Shown piece after piece: positions 53,482-61,399 of a stretch of DNA of 64,000 bases. The notes beneath the pieces were generated by a model, which was not told where the DNA came from, searched no databases, and saw only the letters and a list, made by a program, of their open reading frames with translations. The translations under genes were made by a program, and so were the position numbers. The stretch comes from JBBQNR01 sp963774075 (GTDB taxonomy: Bacteria > Actinomycetota > Thermoleophilia > Solirubrobacterales > JBBDJG01): NCBI GenBank assembly GCA_963774075.1, contig CAVZDP010000002.1, positions 620,001 through 684,000 of the forward strand, given 5' to 3'. Within the stretch, counting starts at the first letter, position 1; each line of letters opens with the position of its first letter.

Positions 53482-53931
53482 CTAGCGCGGCTTCAGCCAG
53501 TGGCAAGCCCAGGAGCGAAGCTCGCCCAGCGAGCGCTCCAGCGCTCTTCCCTTGTCGGTGAGCGTGTACTGCACGCGCACCGGAGAGCCCTCGAGCACCT
53601 CACGCTGGACGAGTCCCTCGGACTCGAGCTCGCGAAGCCTCATCGAGAGCAGGCGGTCCGAGATCTGCGGTACCACCTGGGCGATCTCGCAGAACCGGCG
53701 GGGCTCTGGCAGCAAAGCGACGACTATGGCGCCCGTCCAGCGCTTGCCGATCAGCTCGACGGCCTCGTGGAAGTACGGGCAAATGGAGACCGGCACGGCC
53801 CCGTTTGGGACCGTGCCGGGCGCGGCGGCGGCTGCCTTGCCGCCGCTCGCGCTAGTCGCAGCTACTGGATGGTCGGTCGGAGTCGTTAGGCCCGGCTCGT
53901 CGAGTGTGCTCGAGTGCGCCGGGCCGGCCAT
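53482..53931 (-). CDS. HxlR-family transcriptional regulator
   Basis: A 149-residue winged-helix protein with an Ala/Pro-rich N-terminal 45 residues of uncertain origin (the native start may be inside it). The HxlR core is CPYFHEAVELIGKRWTGAIV near 51, RFCEIAQVVPQISDRLLSMR near 78 (recognition helix), and RELESEGLVQREVLEGSPVR. A redox-sensing Cys sits at the family position (SICPYFHEAVEL). It lies 6 bp after the AhpD-like gene and is probably co-transcribed with it, as is common for HxlR regulators of quinone or oxidative stress. Confidence 0.9.
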   Translation of the reverse strand: MAGPAHSSTLDEPGLTTPTDHPVAATSASGGKAAAAAPGTVPNGAVPVSICPYFHEAVELIGKRWTGAIVVALLPEPRRFCEIAQVVPQISDRLLSMRLRELESEGLVQREVLEGSPVRVQYTLTDKGRALERSLGELRSWACHWLKPR

Positions 53932-53937
53932 TGCGCC

Positions 53938-54501
53938 TTAAGCAGCTTCGCTGAGAGGCTTTACCTCTCGCGACGTACCCTCGAGGGGAATCTCGCCGGC
54001 CACGCTGATGAGCGCGGCGAAGTCGGCGAGCGCCACGTGGGAGAGGGCCTCGAGAATCTGCTCGTCGCTCCACCCGGCCTCGCGCGCCTCCTCGTGGACG
54101 TGAATCGGCACGCGGCCCTTGTGCTCGAGCACCGCCTCGAGGTAGCGAAGCAGCGCGGCTTCCTTCTCGTCGCGCGAGAAGAAGCGGCGCGCCATCTCCA
54201 CCTCGTCGTGGCTCAGCCCGACGTTGCGGGCGCTGCGGGCGTGGATCGCGACGTCGTACTCCGAGCCACGGTGCTCGGCGACGGCGAGAGCGATCCGCTC
54301 CTGGGTGGCGGCCGAGAGGGTGCCGCGCCGGAGCTCGGAGCGCATGCGCGCGTAGGCACGAAGCGCGGCGGGCGAACCTGCCAGCGCTCCGACGAAGTTG
54401 TTGAGCTTGCCGCTGCCGGAGAGGGCGCCCTTGAGAATCGAGGCGCTGCCCTGGGGGGCGGTGAGCTCGTCGTGTATGTCGAACCTGCTGATTTTGGTCA
54501 T
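53938..54501 (-). CDS. carboxymuconolactone decarboxylase/AhpD-like protein without CxxC
   Basis: A 187-residue all-helical protein from the ATG at 54501. The fold signature is LAVAEHRGSEYDVAIHARSAR near 93-113. In AhpD-type enzymes the CxxC peroxidase motif occupies this site, but both Cys are replaced here (Ser and Asp), so no thiol chemistry is possible there. The His downstream (AIHARS) is kept, as in decarboxylases. The HxlR regulator follows within 7 bp. It probably responds to a reactive compound, but the reaction is unknown. Confidence 0.85.
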   Translation of the reverse strand: MTKISRFDIHDELTAPQGSASILKGALSGSGKLNNFVGALAGSPAALRAYARMRSELRRGTLSAATQERIALAVAEHRGSEYDVAIHARSARNVGLSHDEVEMARRFFSRDEKEAALLRYLEAVLEHKGRVPIHVHEEAREAGWSDEQILEALSHVALADFAALISVAGEIPLEGTSREVKPLSEAA

Positions 54502-54556
54502 TTCTTTGCTTTCGGTCCCGGCTAACAACGGTGTCAGTACTAACAAAAAGACACGT

Positions 54557-54574
54557 ACTTGCAAAAAAGCAAGT
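54557..54574 (-). promoter_or_regulatory. HxlR-type operator
   Basis: ACTTGC-AAAAAA-GCAAGT is a perfect inverted repeat with a 6-A spacer, 56 bp upstream of the AhpD-like start. Nearby TACTAAC and GTTACTTAC resemble the ACTT...AAGT half-sites known for HxlR regulators. It fits autoregulation by the HxlR protein downstream. Confidence 0.6.
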
Positions 54575-54697
54575 TACTTACGGCGGGTAAGTGTACGCCA
54601 TGCCCGTCCTTCTTTCAAGGTCCCCCCTGGAGGGCCCTCGCCATGCCTGTTTCGCGTCCACTGGGGCCGCCTCCTGCCCCCGGGCCGGAAGTTGCGA

Positions 54698-54753
54698 GGT
54701 CGCTGCAAGCGACCGACGCCCTGGCCCCAGCTCCCTGCCGGGGCCCTGGCGTC
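54698..54753. other. two adjacent strong stem-loops
   Basis: GGTCGCT-GCA-AGCGACC (54698-54714) is directly followed by a 14-bp stem (two mismatches) GACGCCCTGGCCCC / GGGGCCCTGGCGTC (54715-54753). They lie between the RlpA-like 3' end and the AhpD-like gene in an otherwise gene-free 54575-54842 stretch. They may form a terminator or a small structured RNA. Confidence 0.4.
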
Positions 54754-54842
54754 TGAAGGTAATACGCAGAGAGCGGCGCGGCGGATCATCGGGGGCGCCC
54801 GAAGACCCGACCCGGCACACGGCCCGGCGCCGGCGCTCCGGC

Positions 54843-55412
54843 CTAGAGCGAGACGCGCAAACGTCCCGTGCTCTCCAGGCCGAGCTGCCTGGCGGCCGCG
54901 GCGGTGAGGTCAAAATGCACGCCAGGGGCGAACGGGCCGCGGTCGATCACCGGGAGCGTCAGGAAGCGCCCAGCACGATAGAAGGTGAGCACCGTGCCGC
55001 AGGGGAGCCTTCGGTGCGCCACGCCGAGCGTGGAGCGGCGAAGCTTGATCCCGCAGGCGGTGCGCCTGCCGTAGAGGCCCGGGCCGTACCAGGTCGCCTT
55101 CCGAACGGGCATGGCCCGCGCGGCGAGCCCACTCGCCGTGCCGCCGGTCGCATCAGGTGCCGCCTCGGTGGCTGGAGAGGGCGGGAGGGCGGCGCCTCCG
55201 GTCGCTCCTTCGGAGGTCGCGCTGGCGACCACGATCAAGAACAAGCCCAGCGCAACCGCCCACGCTGCCACACGGTCGGGCCGCGGCCCGGACAGCTGCG
55301 TGCCGCGCGTGCGCTGGGGCCTGCGCGCGGTGCTCAGATATATGGCCTCGGGCCTGCGGCGACTAGCGCTTGGCACGCTCGCGCGCGGCCTCGTGTCCGA
55401 TCGGTTCAACAC
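54843..55412 (-). CDS. RlpA-like double-psi beta-barrel wall protein
   Basis: A 189-residue protein: an Arg-rich cytosolic N-terminus, a hydrophobic anchor (VAAWAVALGLFLIVVASA, about 48-65), a Thr/Ala/Pro-rich linker, then a DPBB domain with KATWYGPGLYGRRTACG near 104, GVAHRRLPCGTVLTF near 128, and VIDRGPFAPGVHFDLT near 153, ending in AARQLGL. The Asp and Cys positions match the RlpA/expansin-like lytic fold. It acts on the cell wall from outside the membrane. The GTG at 55412 has AGAGAGG upstream. Its leader carries a ydaO (c-di-AMP) riboswitch, a known pairing for wall enzymes. Confidence 0.9.
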   Translation of the reverse strand: MLNRSDTRPRASVPSASRRRPEAIYLSTARRPQRTRGTQLSGPRPDRVAAWAVALGLFLIVVASATSEGATGGAALPPSPATEAAPDATGGTASGLAARAMPVRKATWYGPGLYGRRTACGIKLRRSTLGVAHRRLPCGTVLTFYRAGRFLTLPVIDRGPFAPGVHFDLTAAAARQLGLESTGRLRVSL

Positions 55413-55420
55413 TTGCCTCT

Positions 55421-55575
55421 CTTTCCAGCGCCTACGGGGTTAGCTGACGGGCTCGCGCTGAAAGAGCTGCGCTACGCCACTTTTTGCGGCGATTCGCCCC
55501 TGCGGCCGGCTGGCCGCATTTGGTTCCCCCGCTCTTCAGTCCGGCAGGCAGCCGGACGCGAAGACTCGGCGGTCA
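55421..55575 (-). promoter_or_regulatory. ydaO-yuaA (cyclic di-AMP) riboswitch
   Basis: The leader strand contains conserved ydaO blocks in order: GCCGAGTC near the 5' end (55575), AGAGCGGGGGAACCAA (loop near 55518-55535), GGGGCGAATC (55491-55500), and GCCCGTCAGCTAACCCCGTA then GGCG (55429-55453), ending close to GGAAAGAG. It precedes the RlpA-like gene by 9 bp. In Gram-positives high c-di-AMP turns such genes off. Confidence 0.93.
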
Positions 55576-55687
55576 GGTTTGTGTCGTTCGTCCTCCGCGA
55601 TTGGTGGCTAGATGCGGGCCGGAACAGCGGGCCCGCGAGAGCGCGCGATGGTACCAGAGCGGGGAGCGGACAGGCGCGGTCCGGCGG

Positions 55688-56041
55688 TCAGTGGTAGCGG
55701 CCCGAGCCCTCCAGGCGGGCCTGCTCCTCCACCGTGCGATCGGCCCAGGGGATCGCCTCCAAGCGCTCGTCCGGGATCGGCTCCCCACTCTCGACCGAGA
55801 TCCCGTAGGTGCCGTTCTCCACGCGCTCGAACGCCCGCTCTATCGCCTCGAGATCCTCCTGGAGACGATAGATGAACGACTGGTCGCGCTCCTCTTCGAA
55901 CAGCTCGGTTCCCGCGTCGGCCGTGTGCTGGTCGACGGAGGACAGCTCGCCGCCTCCACGCTCGGCGCGAAGCTCCTGCAGCTCATTCACGACGCGCTCG
56001 CGCTCCCGTTCCAGAAGCTCGCGTGCTGTGCCTGGGTCCAA
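55688..56041 (-). CDS. TraR/DksA-family protein lacking zinc-finger cysteines
   Basis: A 117-residue protein from the TTG at 56041, chosen because AGGAG lies 4-5 bases upstream and the length fits the family. The helical N-terminus (ARELLERERERVVNELQEL) and acidic middle (DQHTADAGTELFEEERDQS) form the coiled-coil hairpin that reaches the RNA polymerase secondary channel, and the C-terminal zinc-finger region reads NGTYGISVESGEPIPDERL then IPWADRTVEEQA. The four Cys of the usual CxxC...CxxC are all replaced, so no zinc binding is expected. It is next to the rnpB 3' end. Confidence 0.85.
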   Translation of the reverse strand: MDPGTARELLERERERVVNELQELRAERGGGELSSVDQHTADAGTELFEEERDQSFIYRLQEDLEAIERAFERVENGTYGISVESGEPIPDERLEAIPWADRTVEEQARLEGSGRYH

Positions 56042-56136
56042 GATGCTCCTTTCGTCGCCGATTACGGCGCCTGTCGTGGCCGCGCTTACGTTAACTGCTC
56101 TGCTCGGGGTTACCCGCAAGCCGTGGACGGAAATCG

Positions 56137-56160
56137 AAGGGGCCCCTCGCGGGGCCCCTT
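56137..56160 (-). terminator. rnpB rho-independent terminator
   Basis: AAGGGGCCCC-GCGA-GGGGCCCCTT on this strand is a perfect 10-bp hairpin directly after the RNase P RNA 3' end, followed by TCGATTT, a short T-rich run. Confidence 0.75.
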
Positions 56161-56172
56161 CTGTAGCGGGCC

Positions 56173-56536
56173 TGTAAGCCGGATTCTGTCGAGAGCAACC
56201 ATCTATCTGGGACCGGCGTTGCCGCCGGACTCCTGCGGCCTACCTGGACCTGGCCGGGCCGGCTCGTGGCGGTCCTGCTTGGCCTTGCACCGGGTGGGGT
56301 TTACCTCGGCACGCCGTGTCACCACGGCGCCGGTGCGCTCTTACCGCACCATTTCACCCTTGCCGGCCGACGGTTCACGTGTGACCGCCGGCTTTGGCGG
56401 TGTCGTTTCTGTGGCACTTTCCCTCGGGTTTCCCCGGGTCGGCGCTACCGACCACCCTTGCCCTGCGGTGTCCGGACTTTCCTCGGGGCTCACCTCCTCG
56501 CCGGGAGGGTCGCCTCCGCGGCTGCTCGGCCTGCAA
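56173..56536 (-). ncRNA. rnpB: RNase P RNA, class A-like
   Basis: The catalytic RNA that trims tRNA 5' ends. The 5' part contains GAGGAAAGTCCGGACACC, the P4 universal block, and the 3' end reads ACAGAATCCGGCTTA, the conserved bacterial RNase P RNA terminus. Several internal hairpins match the usual cloverleaf of loops. A -10-like TACAAT (56543-56548) lies 7 bases upstream of the inferred 5' end, and a terminator follows at 56137. The length of about 364 bases and the end positions are estimates from the motifs. Confidence 0.93.
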
Positions 56537-56566
56537 GTGCCAATTGTAGCTCGGGCGAAACTGGGT

Positions 56567-57796
56567 CTAGCTCGGCTTCTCCACCGGCGCTCGCCGTGCG
56601 CGGGGTGAGAGCTCCATGGCCGCGGGCAACCCGATCAGCAGGCAGGCCGCGCCGGCGACGAGCAGCGCCGCGTGCACGTGGCCGCGCGTGACGCCGCCGC
56701 TGAGGGCGACGCCGGCGAGGCCGGCGCCGATGGCCGCTCCCAGCAGGCGACTCATGGAAAGAAGTGACGACACGCGCCCATGCTTGGCCTGCGATACGGC
56801 ATTGAGTGCCGCCCGCGATGGCGGCACGAAGAGGAGCCCGATGCCGATCCCGAACGGGACCAGCAGCGGCAGCGCGCCGAGGCCGTCGAGAGGAGCCCCG
56901 GGGATACCGAGCAGCAGCAGCCCGAGAGCCGTCACCACGAAGCCGGCCATCGCGGTCGAGCGCTCTCCGTGGCGGTCGACGAGGGAGCCTGCAAGGGGTG
57001 CGCCCGCCGCGACGAGCAGCGCGATCACCGTCAGGGCCGCCGCCGCGCCGAGAGCGGAGTAGCCGGCCGCCTCCTGCAGGTACTGCTGGGCGACGAAGAA
57101 GGCGCCGATCATGACCGCGAAGGTCAACGCGGCTACGGTAGCCGCCGCTCCGACGACGCGCTGCCTGAGCCCCGCCGTGTCGGGACGCTCGTCGGCGTAC
57201 ACCTCGCGCGGAACGAAGCGGTTGACCGCCCATGCGACGGCAGCGCTCGCGGGCAGGAGGAACCACCAGCACGCCCGCCAGTCGATGGCAACAGTGAGCA
57301 GGCCGCCGATCAGCGGCCCGATCAGGTTCGCGACGCCCGAGCTCGCGCCCCACAGCCCGAGCGCCGCCCCGCGGCGTTCGGGCGGGTAACCGGAGACCGC
57401 TCCAGCCAGCGAGGCGGGGCTGACCAGGCCCGCCCCAGCGCCCTGGATCAGTCGCGACGCGACGAGAACCTCGAACGTCCCGGCGACGGCGCCGAGCAGT
57501 GCTCCCGCCGCAAAGACCGCAAGCCCGGCGAACGCAACCCTGCGAGAGCCCAGCCGGTCCACCATCGTGCCGCCCGGAAAGAGCATCAGCCCGTATGCGG
57601 CGAAATACGCGGTCAGGACGAGCGACAGGTCGCTCGCATCCGCTCCCAGCTCGTCGCCGACCGAAGGCAGGGCGACGGTCACGATCGTGCCGTCGATCTG
57701 CAGCAGCGCCGCCGCCGCAGCGCAGGCCGCCAACCGCAGCCTGGCGTCTCGAGAGACCGGCGCGGGCTCAGGCAAGGAGGAGGCGCCGGCGCGCAT
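56567..57796 (-). CDS. MFS transporter (DHA2/DHA1-like exporter)
   Basis: A 409-residue inner-membrane protein with about 12 hydrophobic helices. LLQIDGTIVTVALPSVGDEL near 33 is the TM1 Asp motif, GGTMVDRLGSRRVAF near 75 is motif A, and GASSGVANLIGPLIGGLL near 150 is motif C of drug exporters. It has no adjacent regulator. It overlaps the rnpB promoter region by distance only (about 20 bp from the -10). Substrate unknown; drug or metabolite efflux is the usual role. Confidence 0.88.
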   Translation of the reverse strand: MRAGASSLPEPAPVSRDARLRLAACAAAAALLQIDGTIVTVALPSVGDELGADASDLSLVLTAYFAAYGLMLFPGGTMVDRLGSRRVAFAGLAVFAAGALLGAVAGTFEVLVASRLIQGAGAGLVSPASLAGAVSGYPPERRGAALGLWGASSGVANLIGPLIGGLLTVAIDWRACWWFLLPASAAVAWAVNRFVPREVYADERPDTAGLRQRVVGAAATVAALTFAVMIGAFFVAQQYLQEAAGYSALGAAAALTVIALLVAAGAPLAGSLVDRHGERSTAMAGFVVTALGLLLLGIPGAPLDGLGALPLLVPFGIGIGLLFVPPSRAALNAVSQAKHGRVSSLLSMSRLLGAAIGAGLAGVALSGGVTRGHVHAALLVAGAACLLIGLPAAMELSPRARRAPVEKPS

Positions 57797-57846
57797 GCGC
57801 GCATTCTGCCCGTTCGGGCGCTACGCCCTCCGACCGGTCGCGAAAG

Positions 57847-58083
57847 CTACTCGAGGCTGCTGCCGCAGCCGCCGCACTCGGCTGGAGGCGACTCGACGGC
57901 GTCGGGCTCCGCGGCACTCATGAGCGTGCCGCCGCAGACGGGGCAGCGAGCGCTGCCGCGCAGTGCCAGGCCGCCCACCACGGTTGTGACGGCGTCGTCC
58001 AGGCTGCGCTCCCCGCCAGGGTCGAACAGGCGCCCGAGCCGCGAAGCCGGATTCGTGTCGCTTTTTTCCTTCACCGCAAGCAC
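57847..58083 (-). CDS. small zinc-ribbon protein
   Basis: A 78-residue protein from a GTG. It has a four-Cys zinc-ribbon motif, ARCPVCGGTLM near 46 and PAECGGCGSSLE at the end, and a polar N-terminal half (KEKSDTNPASRLGRLF). No catalytic site is visible. It starts 7 bases after the lexA stop on the same strand and is probably co-transcribed with it, so it might be DNA-damage inducible; that is inference. Confidence 0.7.
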   Translation of the reverse strand: MLAVKEKSDTNPASRLGRLFDPGGERSLDDAVTTVVGGLALRGSARCPVCGGTLMSAAEPDAVESPPAECGGCGSSLE

Positions 58084-58090
58084 GAAAACC

Positions 58091-58702
58091 TCACCGGATC
58101 TTCCTGAACACGCCCACGACGCGGCCGAGCACGCGCACGTCGGAGCTGCGGATCGGCTCCATCTCGGAGTTCTCCGGCTGGAGCCTCACGTGGTTGTCCT
58201 CCTTGAAGAAGCGCTTGACCGTCGCCTCCTCCCCCACCAGTGCGACCACGATGTCGCCGTCGGATGCGGCGTCCTGCGGGCGCACGACCACGAAGTCGCC
58301 TTCGAGGATGCCCGCGTCGCGCATGCTCTGCCCCGACACGCGCAGCACGTACTCGCCTTCCTCCCCGCCCGCGATGGCGGGGACCTGGACGTACTCCTCG
58401 ATGTTCTCCTCGGCGAGGATCGGCTGGCCGGCTGCCACTTGCCCGACGAGCGGCAGGCCGGCGGGCGCGATCGCCTGCTTCGCCTTGTCGATCAGCAGCT
58501 CGAGCGCCCTCGGCTTGGCCGGGTTGCGCTTCAGGAGGCCGTACTTCTCGAGGTTCGCCAGGTGGGCGTGAACCGTGGACGAGGAGGCGAGGCCGACGGC
58601 CTTGCCGATCTCGCGAACGGTCGGCGGGTAGCCGTACTTTGCCCCGTAGCGCTTGATGAAGTCGAATATCTCCTGCTGGCGCTTGGTCAGTTGGAGATCC
58701 AC
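58091..58702 (-). CDS. lexA: LexA repressor
   Basis: A 203-residue SOS repressor from the GTG at 58702 (AGGAGG upstream at 12 bases). The N-terminal winged HTH has LTKRQQEIFDFIKRY and PPTVREIGKAVGLASSSTV; the RecA-stimulated self-cleavage site is Ala91-Gly92 in QVAAGQPIL, with the catalytic Ser126 (SGQSMRDAGI) and Lys163 (EATVKRFF). A perfect SOS box lies upstream at 58751, indicating autorepression. Length and residues are all canonical for actinobacteria. Confidence 0.96.
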   Translation of the reverse strand: MDLQLTKRQQEIFDFIKRYGAKYGYPPTVREIGKAVGLASSSTVHAHLANLEKYGLLKRNPAKPRALELLIDKAKQAIAPAGLPLVGQVAAGQPILAEENIEEYVQVPAIAGGEEGEYVLRVSGQSMRDAGILEGDFVVVRPQDAASDGDIVVALVGEEATVKRFFKEDNHVRLQPENSEMEPIRSSDVRVLGRVVGVFRKIR

Positions 58703-58750
58703 GGTTTGGCTTTTCCTCCTGGCTAGTTGGCCGTCTCGTTGCTGCTCATA

Positions 58751-58764
58751 CGAACACTTGTTCG
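58751..58764 (-). promoter_or_regulatory. SOS box (LexA operator)
   Basis: CGAACACTTGTTCG is the actinobacterial/Bacillus LexA palindrome (CGAAC-N4-GTTCG) 49 bp upstream of the lexA start. It implies negative autoregulation and induction by DNA damage. Confidence 0.9.
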
Positions 58765-58835
58765 AAGCGTAGCGGTTCCCGCGGACGCGATCAAGCCCTC
58801 GACGAGTTGGCGCCACCCTCGGTCGGGGGCCGCGC

Positions 58836-59861
58836 CTAGAGCGCTTCGGGAAACGCCTCCACCGCGCGCTCGACTCCGGCGCGGTCGACGTCGAGGTGGG
58901 TGACCATTCGCAGCCGCGTCTCGCCGATGGCGCCGACCCTCACGCCGTGCCGCTCCAAGGCGCCCGCGAGCGCCGGTGCATCGGACACCTCGCAGATGAC
59001 GATGTTCGTCTCCACGGTCTCGAGATCGATCGTGACGCCGTCGAGCTGCGCGATGCCCTCGGCGAGCAAGCGAGCGTTCTCGTGATCCTCGGCGAGGCGT
59101 TCGACGTGGTGGTCGAGGGCGTAGAGGCCGGCAGCGGCGAGGACGCCCGACTGTCGCATCGCACCGCCCATCATCTGCTTGTAGCGCCACGCTTCCTCGA
59201 TCAGCTCGCTCGACCCGGCGAGGCAGGCGCCCACGGGCGCTCCGAGCCCCTTGGTGAAGTCGATCCAGGCGGTGTCGAAGCCCGCAGCGAGGTCTTGCGC
59301 CGAAACGCCAGAAGCGACGACCGCGTTCAGCAGCCGCGCGCCGTCCATGTGCGCGCGCAGGTCGTGCGCCCGCGCCACGGCGATTACCGCCCGCAGCGTC
59401 TCGAGCGGCCAGATCCGGCCACCTCCGAGGTTGGTCGTCTGCTCGACCGACACGAGCCGGCTCCGAGGCATGTATCGGTCGCCCGGCGGGCGGATCACGC
59501 GTTCGAGCTGCTCGGCGGCGAAGATGCCACCCTCGCCGTCGAGGGCTCGGATCATCGCGCCGGAGATCGCCGCCGGTCCGCCGGCCTCGAAGTTGACCGG
59601 GTGCGACGTGCGGTCGAGCAGCACCTCGTCTCCCCCAGGTCGAAGGTGAACGCGGAAAGCGATCTCGTTGCACATCGTGCCGCTCGGAAGGAAGACCGCC
59701 GCCTCCTTTCCGAGTAATGCGGCCACGCGCTCTTCGAGCGCGCGCACCGTCGGGTCCTCGAAGCGCTGCTCGTCGCCGACCTCCGCCTCGGCGATCGCGC
59801 GCCGCATCGCAGCGGTCGGCCTCGTCTGGGTGTCGCTGAAGAGGTCGACGAAATCGGCCAT
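58836..59861 (-). CDS. ltaE: low-specificity L-threonine aldolase
   Basis: A 341-residue PLP enzyme of fold type I that cleaves threonine (or allo-threonine) to glycine and acetaldehyde. The opening VDLFSDTQTRPTAAMRRAI is typical; GDEQRFEDPTVRALEERVAA near 29, EQTTNLGGGRIWPLETL near 140, HMDGARLLNA near 171 with the PLP-binding Asp, and DFTKGLGAPVGA near 197 with the Schiff-base Lys are present. The His of HMDGAR stacks on the cofactor. It is upstream of lexA with its own spacer and shows no operon partner. Confidence 0.93.
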   Translation of the reverse strand: MADFVDLFSDTQTRPTAAMRRAIAEAEVGDEQRFEDPTVRALEERVAALLGKEAAVFLPSGTMCNEIAFRVHLRPGGDEVLLDRTSHPVNFEAGGPAAISGAMIRALDGEGGIFAAEQLERVIRPPGDRYMPRSRLVSVEQTTNLGGGRIWPLETLRAVIAVARAHDLRAHMDGARLLNAVVASGVSAQDLAAGFDTAWIDFTKGLGAPVGACLAGSSELIEEAWRYKQMMGGAMRQSGVLAAAGLYALDHHVERLAEDHENARLLAEGIAQLDGVTIDLETVETNIVICEVSDAPALAGALERHGVRVGAIGETRLRMVTHLDVDRAGVERAVEAFPEAL

Positions 59862-59953
59862 GGCGACAGCCTAAGGCGGGAGTGGCCGACGGGCGGCGGC
59901 CGCTGTCGGGCGGTGGGGAGGGCCGGGGGCCGGCCCTATAATCCTGCGTCCAG

Positions 59954-60039
<86 letters not shown>

Positions 60040-60044
60040 TTGAA

Positions 60045-60066
60045 AAACCCCGCTACAGCGGGGTTT
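60045..60066 (+). terminator. tRNA-Leu terminator
   Basis: AAACCCCGC-TACA-GCGGGGTTT forms a 9-bp stem with a 4-base loop right after the tRNA, followed by CTCATTTT. Confidence 0.85.
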
Positions 60067-60456
60067 CTCATTTTCTGCTTGTGGCAGTTGCCACGCATTT
60101 TGGTGCGCGTGATAACAGCCGTGATAACAAACGACTTCGCCAGGCCACGTCTCTGACGCCATCAGGGGCTTGGCGATCACCGTGGTGCTCTCCATCCTTC
60201 CCCCCGCTGCGAGCGCGGTCTCTCTCTGGGGGAACCGCGCTTAAAGCCACAGAACGGCCCTTCGCTCGGATTCTGGTTGTATCCGGCTTCGAGGCCTCGG
60301 AGCTGCTCCGATTCCGGCCTTATTCTCATTTCGTGCTGTCCGGACCCGTAACCCAGGCTGACCCGTCGCGCCAGCCCGCGCCGACAGTACCCCATGCCCC
60401 GACCTTCCTTGAAGCTGCCTTCCCCTAGCAGAGTGACCTTCTTCAGCACAACTTAG
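60067..60456. other. gene-poor spacer after tRNA-Leu
   Basis: No coding sequence is convincing here. A duplicated CGTGATAACA word occurs near 60106-60125 (CGTGATAACAGCCGTGATAACA). The base composition is more uneven than in the preceding region, and short shadow frames exist on both strands. The stretch marks the start of the accessory end of the window. Confidence 0.5.
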
Positions 60457-61248
60457 ATGAGCTTCCCCTCTTCGTCGCGATCGGCGTGCTCTCAGACGAT
60501 GAGGCCACCGAGTGGCGAGCGCTTCACGCTCGCCGCCGAAGCCTTCAGAGCGACCGACAGCGAAGTGGTCCACGAAGACCAGCGAAGCCGCGCGCGAAAG
60601 CTTCTCCACGAGGCGCTCGCGGACTATGAGGCAAGCAGGCCAGACGACAGACGGCCCTTCTGGCGCTTTCCCGCTGGGCTTCGCTCGCTGAAAGCGGTAG
60701 GCGCAGTCTCAGAGGATGAGGCTTCCGAGTGGGATCGGAGCTTTCATGAGGTGGTCGACCGGAAGTCGAAGCCAAAGCGGGAGGCGCGCCAGCGCGCAGA
60801 GCGGCAGGCGCAGCCAGAATCTCGGCCCGAGGTGCCGCGCTTAGAGGCGGCCGAGCTGTCTCGCGTTTTAGTCGGTCCACCGCAACGGTTACGCGGCGTC
60901 CGCGTCACCTGCGCAGAGCTCTACGAGGACTGCGTGATCGTTCGTTGGCACCGCGTCCCGACGGCCGATGAAGTCAGCCGCGGGGAGAAGGCTTGCGCCA
61001 ATCAGCCGACCCCAGAAGTGCTATCCGCTCACTTTGGGGCAGTCTTGTCGCTCGAAGACGACCTGGGCACGGACTATGCACCGGGGAGCCGCCCGCACCA
61101 GATAAGCGGCGACAACGGCCGATCCGAGAACGACGAACCAGTGGCGGTCTGGGGACGATCAGTCTTCGTCCCAGCGGTACCCCAGCGCGTAGGGCGCCTC
61201 ACGGCGCTCCGTGGGCAGGCAGACGAGTTCGGGCTGATAGAGGGATGA
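60457..61248 (+). CDS. hypothetical protein of accessory region
   Basis: A 263-residue frame. The N-terminal half is a charged helical region (EDQRSRARKLLHEALADYEA, VSEDEASEWDRSFHEVVDRK) with Lys/Arg/Gln-rich linkers, and the C-terminal half is beta-like (LRGVRVTCAELYEDCVIVRW, LSLEDDLGTDYAPGS, VAVWGRSVFVPAVPQRVGRL). The same beta arrangement, a DDLGTxY motif followed by VFVPAVP, occurs in poorly described actinobacterial proteins. The start is uncertain: an ATG at 60457 or 60499. No function is known. Confidence 0.6.
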   Translation: MSFPSSSRSACSQTMRPPSGERFTLAAEAFRATDSEVVHEDQRSRARKLLHEALADYEASRPDDRRPFWRFPAGLRSLKAVGAVSEDEASEWDRSFHEVVDRKSKPKREARQRAERQAQPESRPEVPRLEAAELSRVLVGPPQRLRGVRVTCAELYEDCVIVRWHRVPTADEVSRGEKACANQPTPEVLSAHFGAVLSLEDDLGTDYAPGSRPHQISGDNGRSENDEPVAVWGRSVFVPAVPQRVGRLTALRGQADEFGLIEG

Positions 61249-61399
61249 AGCCAACTCATAGTGGTTCGGTTGCCCGGCATACGACGCGGGGTAGGGCCTG
61301 CCGCTTTGGCCCTGACCGCTTTCGTGGACACTTTGATCTGACCCTGGTTTAGCGGAGAGGCGTTTCTGGAATCCTCCGGCGCTCAGCGAGGAGGAACCA

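Noticed and set aside
52255..53889. 544-codon open frame on the + strand
   Set aside because: Antisense to glutamine synthetase and the HxlR regulator, both certain by motif.
56176..56608. Protein-coding frames across the rnpB locus
   Set aside because: The conserved RNase P blocks and flanking promoter/terminator explain the sequence; the frames are artefacts of its high G+C.
56780..58726. 648-codon open frame on the + strand
   Set aside because: Antisense to the MFS transporter, the zinc-ribbon gene and lexA.
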